From NCBI RefSeq assembly GCF_030463565.1, contig NC_134655.1, positions 10,180,372-10,244,371 of the forward strand: a DNA stretch of 64,000 nucleotides, given 5' to 3'. Positions 55,420 to 64,000 of the stretch are shown piece by piece. Origin of the DNA: Pelecanus crispus. Lineage: Eukaryota; Chordata; Aves; Pelecaniformes; Pelecanidae. The notes below the pieces were generated by a model. It ran no database searches and was not told the DNA's origin. It saw only the letters and a list, made by a program, of their open reading frames with translations. The stretch's first letter is position 1; each line of letters starts with the position of its first letter. The position numbers and the translations under genes are program-made.

Positions 55420-58400
55420 GCTTTTGAGTGCCATGAAGTTTGAGATTTCATTTTGCAGACTGCATCCATATCTGAGACTCTTTTCTTTTAAGGGCAATGT
55501 TTGTTGATCTGTTTGATCCTACGTGAAGGCTTGAGTCTGCTATCATTCCTGGGAAGTACATCGGAGACTGGGTTGGAAAAGAATTATATGGAATGGGTGG
55601 TGGTCCTTTGCTGTGCTAGTAACACCAAAATCTGTTTTATTGCACCAGATACCAACTTGGTTTTCTGAGTGCATGGTTGAGGTAGCGGCTTAGAAAAGAG
55701 AAAGATGACCTCATGATTAAACAACAAGCCCTTCTTGGTACGAAGAATGTAAGAACCAAAGAAATAAAAATAATCAGTACTGGACTGAGTCTAGAATATC
55801 TGCAAGAATATGAAATTTTTAACAAATATATTGAGTTTAAAAAACTGACTTGCCTTGATCTCTTTGTCAGGTTCTTGATTTCTGCTGCTGTCTTTGGTCT
55901 ACCATTCCATTTTTACTTTTCTATTAAAGAAATCTATTTCAGATTTCTTTGAACTTTACCTGCAAATGTATTGCCTTTGTTTTCTCTTTTGTTCTTTCAG
56001 TTGTCTAGCAACCAGCTTCTCAGTGACTTTCACTGCAGTTTCCTCTTACTACATTTGCTGTCTTACTGCATTGGATAGAGCCTAGAGTAACAGCTCACTT
56101 GGTTGGCATGGTACAGTTAGAGTAGCAGGTTTGACCTTGCTCCAAATCATTGACAAGATGAGGAGGCAAAATGGTTTTAGAGAAAGGGTATAAGGCATAA
56201 GCAATATAAACTACACGATTTCAACATTTATCAAATTTATGCCATAACTTTAAAAGAAGGAATTCTGGGTGTGAGTAAGACTGTTAAATTAAATAGAAAG
56301 TGGAAAAATACTGAGCTGCTAAAGGAGGCAGATAATAGAAAAAACTATTTTTCAGTTTTCACAGTTGTAGAACATAAAGTCTTTAACAGAGCAAAGCATC
56401 TGTGAAGAGACCTTGAGGCTGAGTACAGTACCTGTGGAAATCATTGAGTAGAAGCAGGATATTTAATCAGAAAAGACAAATGAAAAGCAACAAAAACTAC
56501 AAACCACCTTAATGCTTTCCACATACTTGTCAGCATTCATTAAGACAGTATTCAGTGTTTTCCAAACAGAAGGACATAGGTAGACAGAAACATTGGTAGG
56601 CTAATGCCTACGTCTTGAAGTTTGTAATCAATACTGAAGCCAAGTTTGAGGCATGTGGAGTCAAAGTTTTAAGGTGCTCTCAACACCTCAGGCTCCAACT
56701 TCGGATAATTATTGGCAGTGTCTCAAAGATTACAGTATAGGCATGTTAATATGAGCAGGCCAAGATTGAAGGAGCCCCTTTTGAGCATAATAGAGAATTT
56801 CTCACAGGTAACACAAGAAATATACTGGAAAGTGAAGGCTAGAACTCATCTACTGTTACTGTTACCATTTCACCAGGTAGCTGTAAGACCTCCCCCCTGC
56901 CCTGCCCTGCCCCGTTGATATTAGAGATGTAGGACTTCACGTTTGTGTGGAATCAAATTAGAGTGATATAAAAACGAAGAACTCCTCAGCTCATATGGGG
57001 TAGGTAGCAAAATGCATGCACTGTAAGCATGCTAATCCACTATACCAAAATAAACTGCTTAAACTAATTGAAGCTGGTTCTAGTTAGAACGTACAGAGTG
57101 TCAAGTACTGCAGGTTGCAGGTAGTAGAATAGTACAACGTAGCAGGTAGTAAGAGTGACAGCAAAACTGGTCTTGTTGCTAAACGGTGCGATAGATTTGA
57201 AGCCAATGAGTGGCATAACAAATGAAGAAGTCTGTTAGATATTCTGTTTGTGAAGACCGAAATTTAAAAATAACTAGCCATCAGCTTGTTTCTTGGGCTG
57301 AGTGACATGTTTTGAAATTTTCTCTGTACACAGAGAAGGGAAAAAGCTGACTAAAGAGTTCCTATTGACCTGTAATGCAGAGACGTTTCAGGCACTAAAT
57401 GGCTTGCTTGTCTGCAAATCCAAAATATCTTCTACTACATGAAATGCTGAGCATGTCCTAGAAGGCAGAAAGTAGCAATGTATTCAGAAGTATAAAATTA
57501 AATAGGTCTTACTGACTGACTACCACACCATGTGTAACAAATGTGCAGCTTTGTTTTCCCAGGCAGTAGGGGCATTGTGGACTTCAGGGTGATCCAAGCT
57601 AAGGACATTTATTGAGCGTTTATGTCCATGGTTTTATGCATACAGATTGCATATCATCCTGAATTTCCTGCTGGGTTTTAGTCTTCTCCAAGGAAAGAGA
57701 GCTAAAGCTATTAATTTTAAACACTGTACATTGCTTCTTACTGATTAGTCACTGAAGGGTTAGGTGTTCATTGAAAAGTACTTCTCCCTAATTCCCTTCT
57801 TAATACCAGCAGGTTTTGGTATTCAGACACCCCTAGAATTCAGACAGACTCCTAGTTTAATAGCGTTAATCCTTATATTCATTACAACAGTTATTTACAT
57901 GAATTGTACTCTTCTCCTGTCTATGTACATAAATGTGTGAAGAGAGCACCCAAAATCACTGCATGGTTTTGTCTTTTATTGTCACACTTCTCTCTGCTCT
58001 GCTTCCAAAGCCACTATTATTCACAGCAAATTGATTTTTATATAAACACGTGCCAGAAGCAAGCAGCAGTTCCCTTCTATGCTCTTTATGCCCCCTTCCC
58101 CCAATTTTGACATCTATCAGTTCAGAATTGCGCCTCGTGGGGGTGCTATCCCACCTAAAATAAATTGCATTGCCTTACACTGTGAAAAGCCTCTATAGAT
58201 CAGAATAATAGTGACACATATTTGGAGACATTTCCTTTCCTCCCCTCCTTTCAGCATACTCTGTTCCTTTATTTCCCACAGGATCCTAAGAGCAACTACA
58301 AGTGAGTTTCTTTTCTGCCAAAGAAATCTTCAAATAAAAAATAGATTTTTCTTTCCAGAATAAAGTAGCACCTTTCTACGTGTAGGTGAAAAACTTCCTC

Positions 58401-60608
58401 AGGTGAAAGAAAGAAAAATGCATACTTCAAGAAACAGTCTTTTCTAAATCATACCAGGATAAATAGTTTTAGCAGATTTCAGCAAAGTTACTAAAGATTT
58501 ACACCTGCTTGTGTGACTAGCATCCATCTTCACAAGGTAGAATGCCAAAAGCTAGCTTTGATGGTACCTATTCAGGACATTATTTGAAGTATTTTCCCAT
58601 CTTTTTCCAAGTAACCTACAGTCGTCTTCTGTTCTTGTCATAATTCACAAGCAGTAAGACACAGTAACAATTCTTATGACACTTCACATCTTCAAAGCAC
58701 CAAAAAGAATCTAAGAATATTTGTATAACATGTAGGTTTTCCTTCCATTATTAAGGAAAAGATGCAAGTAGCTATGGACCTTAAACCCGTGCATAGATAC
58801 ATCAATGACAATATTGATCTTTTTTATATATGTGCCAGTCATGAGTGTATTCATGCTCAAAGCTGAAGAGCTCTATCAAATTGGGAACTACATTTTTTGC
58901 TTCACGAAATCTGTAGTAAAGGCTCGGTCTATTCTGTCACTTGAATCCTTCTAGTTTTCTTAGAATCGTACCATTTAAGGCTGAACTTTCAATGTCCAGG
59001 GTGAATTCATTAGAAGCCTCAAAAAAGTAATGTAGATACTTTGGAACAACAAACCAGAAAGCAAGTTTTGTGGTTAGTGGGAAATGAGGTTGTATAAGGC
59101 TTTATACAACTGTCATTCATTTTTTTGTTTGCTGCTAATCTCAGACTGACTAAGGGAAAAAAATTCCAGGGTTGATATGTAGTTAAGAATTGCTTTTTGA
59201 AGTTAGGAAGAGAAATCTATGCTTCATTCAAAGCACGATCAGTAACACTTCCTAAGATTTTAAACAGAAAATAATATCTTGCTGCTTCTATCATGTTGCA
59301 AAGGCTTCCTTTACATTCTCCCTCAGCAGCCTGAGAAAGAAAAGCTGCTGGTTTCAAGCTGCTACTGTGACAACAAGTAAATATCTTACTCAAAGCAATA
59401 GAGCAAAGTCCTGAAGAAATTCCTCAACTTCACTGAAAAAAAGAAAAACATGCAAATAGGGAAAAAAAGAAAAATCTGTAGCTCTGAGAGTGCACCAAGA
59501 TGCACACTGGCAATGGAAAGGCATTATTAAATCTAATAAGAAGTTAAAATAAAGAGTCAGAACTAATCAGTAGACACATTGAACTTGGATTCACAAGGAA
59601 AACCAGCAGGACCTGGGAATCTTTGAACACAGGACAGAGATCCCAAACTCACATTGGCCTGAAGCTGTTAGTCCATGCAATGTAGCGTATTGCTGGGTAG
59701 GTATAGCATCTCAGCTTGAAAGCAGAAAAGCCACATGTGAACTGATAGTCCACCCCCAAGTCAGGTTCGCACAGTACTTTGCCTTTCTCAGCACCTGCTT
59801 CCCAGTTCTGCACACATAAAACCAATAACAAGATATCTTAAAACATACTCGGGAATCTACCTTGGATGAAACACTAGTATTTTTTGAAAATCTCATCCTT
59901 GGCTGTAAATTTCTCTCTTTTTCTAGCAGAGACAAAGCTTTCATTATCAAACTGCTGAAGCTCTTTCTGCAGCAAGTTGCAAACCTGGCTCCAGTACTGA
60001 GAGTCCAGCGACCCACCGCAGTGAAGCACCTATTCCCCAGGGCACGTTGCTAATGGCTTCCCATGGCACAGCAAGGCTAAAGACAAGGATGGGGTTCTGG
60101 AAGGAGCCCTGAGCAAGTTGGCAGCAAAGCTTACAGGAACTGTAATTGTGCAAAGGCCTTTGTTTCTAGTTCACTATTTATGACTCGCAATAATAAGTCT
60201 GCCTTGCTGGCAGTTAAAATTTTTTATATATGTGGTTACAGAATTCAAACTAAGAAAAAGGACAAATGTGACAAAACTAGTCTGAAAATTCAAATATTGT
60301 TGGGAATTCATTATATATTTATATATTTAGTTCTGTCTAATGCCCTTCAGGGCTTCTTAACTTCCAGATTCTTCCCCTAGTATCTTCCTCTAATTTAGGT
60401 TCAGTTTTAAATGAAAAACCATGTTTTGTAATGAAAACTTTCATTTAGAAAATATAAGAGTGAAGCAATTCAAGTTTTTCAAATAAATAATTTTGAAAAA
60501 TGTGTTATTAACATAAACTGGAAAATGCTTTTGTCCATTTTCCAGGCAGAATTATTTACTGAGTTTAATCGGAATTCGTAAATAATTTTGATCCCTCAAA
60601 ACCCAATA
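55420..60608. other. Intergenic stretch
   Basis: 5.2 kb of A/T-rich sequence with short ORFs only (up to 101 codons, no domain). No gene or repeat family recognised. Confidence 0.55.
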
Positions 60609-60757
60609 TCATAGGATTACAAGGTATTTCAGGTTGGAAGGGATCTCTGGAACTCATCTAGACCAACCTCTTGCTGAAAGCAGGGTCAATTGTAAGGTCA
60701 GACCATGCTGCTCAGGGCAAACTGAAACTGGGCAAACCTGAGATCAGGTTGCTCAAT
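60609..60757 (-). mobile_element. Old CR1 3' fragment
   Basis: ATCATAGGATTACAAGG, then TTTCAGGTTGGAAGGGATCT, then CTCATCTAGACCAACCTC and AAAGCAGGGTCAATTGTAAG, the reverse complement of a CR1 3' terminus of a different, older-looking subfamily. About 150 bp, with a diffuse right edge. Confidence 0.75.
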
Positions 60758-61529
60758 TTCAATATATTTACTGTTTGTCAAGAAAAAACTAAATGAATCT
60801 GAATCTACCTGATACCATTGAGTTTTGAATCTAAATTCTCAACATAGGTAAGCTGAAGAGCATTTGTAGGTGGGGAGCTGTGTCAAAGAGCAATTCTGAG
60901 GCAACAAGCGGAATTTAATCCATATTGGGCAACCAGTGCCTAACCTTTCAAACTGTCTTTTCTCTGTGCTGGGTTATAGGTTCCTCACTACAGACCAGGC
61001 TGGCCCATGGACTGTGTTAGCTCTGTGCTTTTATCATTTCTAGTGTATGATGTGTAGCTATCAGCACATACTGAAAAGTCTTGTTTGCAACCACCAAAAT
61101 ATTAGTGAGAAATTTTATACAGGTAAGTACACTTTCATTTAATTTTTAATCAAGACAGATATTCAGACTAAAAATAAGGATTCATCTTTCTCAGCAGAGA
61201 CAGGTACAATGAGTGTGTGCCCAGTGAGTAAGAGTACAATGAAAAACAACATTGATCACAGGGTGGAAATAAAATAATCATGCAGTAGCCCACCCGGAGT
61301 TTGGAGAGACATTTCTGTCAGAGGAAGGATGACCCAACCTGCAGCTATGGCTGCCCACCTCAGCCCAGTTAAGGCTTAAAGGCTGGCAATCAGGTGACAT
61401 TTTGATGATCATTTTTGAAAGCTAGTAAGAAGCTAAGAGAAGCTATGGGAAAAAGGTAGACTATCATAACAAGCCTTGTTCAAGCAACCTGGAAAGTAAG
61501 AACAAGACTAAACAAGACTCATATGGAAG
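60758..61529. other. Intergenic stretch
   Basis: About 770 bp without a recognisable feature. Confidence 0.55.
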
Positions 61530-61794
61530 ACGAGGAATAATGGATTTAAACTAAAGAAGAATAGATTTAGACTAGACGTAAGAAAGAAATTTTTTACAAT
61601 GAGGGTGGTGAGGCACTGGCACAGGTTGCCCAGAGAGGTAGCGGAGGCCCCATCCCTGGAAACATTCCAGGTCAGGTTGGACGGGGCTCTGAGCACCCTG
61701 ATCTGGTCAAAGCTGTCCCTGCTTACTGCAGGGGTTGGGCTGGATGGGCTCTAAAGGTCCCTTCCAACCCAAAGCATTCTATGATTCTATGACC
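61530..61794 (+). mobile_element. CR1 LINE 3' fragment
   Basis: GGAATAATGGATTTAAACTA to the 3' end CCAACCCAAAGC with ATTCTATGATTCTATGA. It encodes relics of the ORF2 tail ([20 protein letters not shown], then [17 protein letters not shown]). Same subfamily and orientation as the 41.0-42.9 kb copy, strongly 5'-truncated. Confidence 0.92.
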
Positions 61795-64000
61795 CTCAGT
61801 TAGGGCAAGGATTTGAAGTGGTTGATGTACATGTGGAACAAATATCTAGCTGCTCCATGCTGGAAAAAAATACTTGTTTTTGTCTAGGGGCTTGGGTTAT
61901 TCACTACCTTCTGCCTGAAAACGCTAGGGCTCGAGATGATCTCTGGGGTGCCATTACGCCTTATACTGCAGTGGGATGGTGCAGCTCATTGCACCAGGAG
62001 CCACGGAAGCAGGATGTAGCTTGGGGTATCAAAGAGCAAGTCCTAGCATCTATAGTGCTTTACCTGTGAACCAGGAGATGGCAACAAAGTGACTACAACC
62101 CCACAGAGAGCCTTCCAATTATTTCTGCTATGTGCAGGTCCGATTTGTAAACAGAAGCCCAGGTAGCCAGCAAAATACAAATTAGGTTTGCTCTTCTCCC
62201 TGCAAATGAGAGGCAAATTGAGCAGTCAAACAAAGTTTCAACATTTAGGCTGAAAAGCAGATCTTGTTTAGGGAGGTATTACTTGTACCCTCTCAAACTC
62301 ATGTCTCCTCCCTAGGCTTTAAACTTTCTGGATTGTGAGTGCCTGTTGTAACTCTCTGCAATGTACCTTAATGGGAGAAAATAATTTCCTTGCTTTGTTA
62401 AATGCTCCAGGAGTTAAAAATCCTGCAAGATCTGCCTTTTTTTTTTTTTTTTCTTTTTTTTTTTGAGGAGTGTTACTTTTGCTATGTAACAGCAGATTTA
62501 TTAAAAAGGTATTATTAAGAGAAACACCACTGGAATGGCAAGCAGCTTGCAAAAGCAACAAAACGCATCTTTCCTGTAAGACAAATTCATGGCTTTTAGG
62601 AATCAATTTTCTTTTTCCATGGTCTATCTTTGTTTGAGCCTGGGTCCCCTTGAAGACATCACACTACATATCTTATTTTACCTCAGATCCTAGTCCTTGT
62701 TTTCTCCAAATAATTCTGTTGGACACTGCTTCTAGTGTGACATTTCCTTTATGGTTTCAAGTGCATGTTGTTTTGACTATAACTTTGTGCATTAGGAAGT
62801 GTTACAACAGCAACTATTAATTTCTAGCTTGAAATTCAGTTTCTTAGTCTACTACAGCATTTTGCCATGCCTGAACTTCACATTACCTGGAACCCTAGCT
62901 ACCTGCATTTGTTTAGCTGCAGATGGCAACACCTCCACAAATGCCTTTCATACAGGTATTTTACTTTTAGAAGAGCTAATGGTAATCACCATATGATCCT
63001 TCCTCTTCTTTTTTGTTATGTGAAAGAGCTAGTAATGAGCACATTCAGAAAAATCACTATATGGAATTAGCCCTCATAAATGGAGCAGTCGGGCTCCTAG
63101 CAAGGATAGGATACATTGCTTGTTTGCTATTTCCTCTCCCAATCCCAAACAAAGCTAATTCAGCTTGTATAAATTAATGTAGTGCACGATTCAGTGGTGC
63201 AACAGGAGCTCAGTTCAGGTGTCAGCCCTCATGTACTTTTAAATTAGTTCTATAGAAAGTTTGACTGGTGCAGAATACCACAGAGAAGCAATTGAATAGC
63301 ATAGGAAACAAGGTTGTTAGAACAGAAATTAAAGATAGGGGAATCCATATCACCTGATGCCCTGATTTTTCATTTTGGGCCTCAATGATCCTCCTGCCAA
63401 AGTAAAAAACTTTGTTGCATAGCAGGATTCAAATAGGGTGGTTGTGGAAGTAGGAAAAACATACCCTGAAAGCAGAATGAATGCAAGTGAGTATTAATAA
63501 CTCTAGATCAGTGATTACTGGTCTCTCAAAAAGGCAGAAGAGTGAACATAATTATAAACAGTCACGCAGAAGACAACAGAAGCACTGAAGAATTCCCATG
63601 GAAGCATGTGGATTTTACCCTGAGAAAAATCTGCAACCTTTTTGAGAAACACTGCTATAAATTAACGATGCTTTTTTCCTAGAAATGAAAAAATCTCCCT
63701 TTGCTCCATTGCAAGTTCATCACTTCTGCAATAAAGCTGATAAACTCTGGGGAAAATGTATCCATGTTCCTTTATATCTCAAACAGCAATGTTCACAAGG
63801 TTCAGTTATTTTCTGATCGTGATTCATTGTAAAACAATACCTTGTGCTTCTTCCAAACATTGTTATAAACACAAAAGACTCTGCATTTAGCATTTTTAAA
63901 ACAGCCCCTAGAAAATACGCATCACTGAAAACCCTTAGATGCTTATCTCTGTCTGCAAAAGGTCAACACTGGAATTTTGTTATTTACTTCTTTCGTTCCT
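61795..64000. other. Intergenic stretch to the window end
   Basis: 2.2 kb. It has a T-rich run at 62438-62464 and short chance ORFs. No gene or repeat family recognised. Confidence 0.55.

Noticed and set aside
62319..62606. 95-codon minus-strand ORF with a lysine run
   Set aside because: The frame runs through the T-rich homopolymer at 62438-62464, a low-complexity artefact.

Overview
This is an A+T-rich vertebrate genomic window, almost certainly from a bird. The evidence is many CR1 LINE copies with the typical 3' ends close to ATTCTATGATTCT, a solo LTR of a kind I associate with neoavian genomes, and small GC-AG-consistent introns around an FMR1 gene carrying avian-type features. No bacterial features, tRNA, rRNA or CRISPR array were recognised.

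The one gene I can support is FMR1 (FMRP, an RNA-binding translational regulator). It lies on the minus strand from a CpG-island promoter near 36.5-37.3 kb down to a poly(A) signal near 2.7 kb. Fifteen coding exons could be placed to the base. All have GT-AG borders and joining phases, and they add up to 1,698 nt (565 codons plus stop). Exon numbers follow the human gene. The counterparts of human exons 11 and 12 are not used: exon 10 joins exon 13 in frame, giving a KH2 domain with a short variable loop, as in the FXR paralogues. A decayed exon-12-like sequence with a GTAAG donor sits at 14,022-14,067. In-frame alternative acceptors known from mammalian exons 15 and 17 are preserved at identical offsets.

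Layout by region: 1-2.67 kb is sequence downstream of FMR1. 2.67-4.47 kb is the 3'UTR. 4.47-36.54 kb holds the FMR1 coding exons and introns, with old CR1 pieces in introns 7, 13 and 15 (by exon numbering). 35.9-37.4 kb is the CpG island and promoter, with a CCT-type 5'UTR repeat, an E-box, an ISRE-like element, GC boxes and a CCAAT box. 37.5-64 kb is intergenic, upstream of FMR1. It carries several CR1 copies, two of them about 2 kb with decayed reverse-transcriptase ORFs, and a 539-bp solo LTR with a 5-bp target duplication. No second host gene was recognised there.

The parts relate simply. One housekeeping-type promoter drives one long multi-exon gene, and the rest is retrotransposon debris and unassigned non-coding DNA. 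I saw no convincing novel system. The most interesting points are the structure of the avian FMR1 gene (missing or decayed exons, repeat relocation between 5'UTR and intron 1, conserved splice choices), plus a few unexplained open frames.
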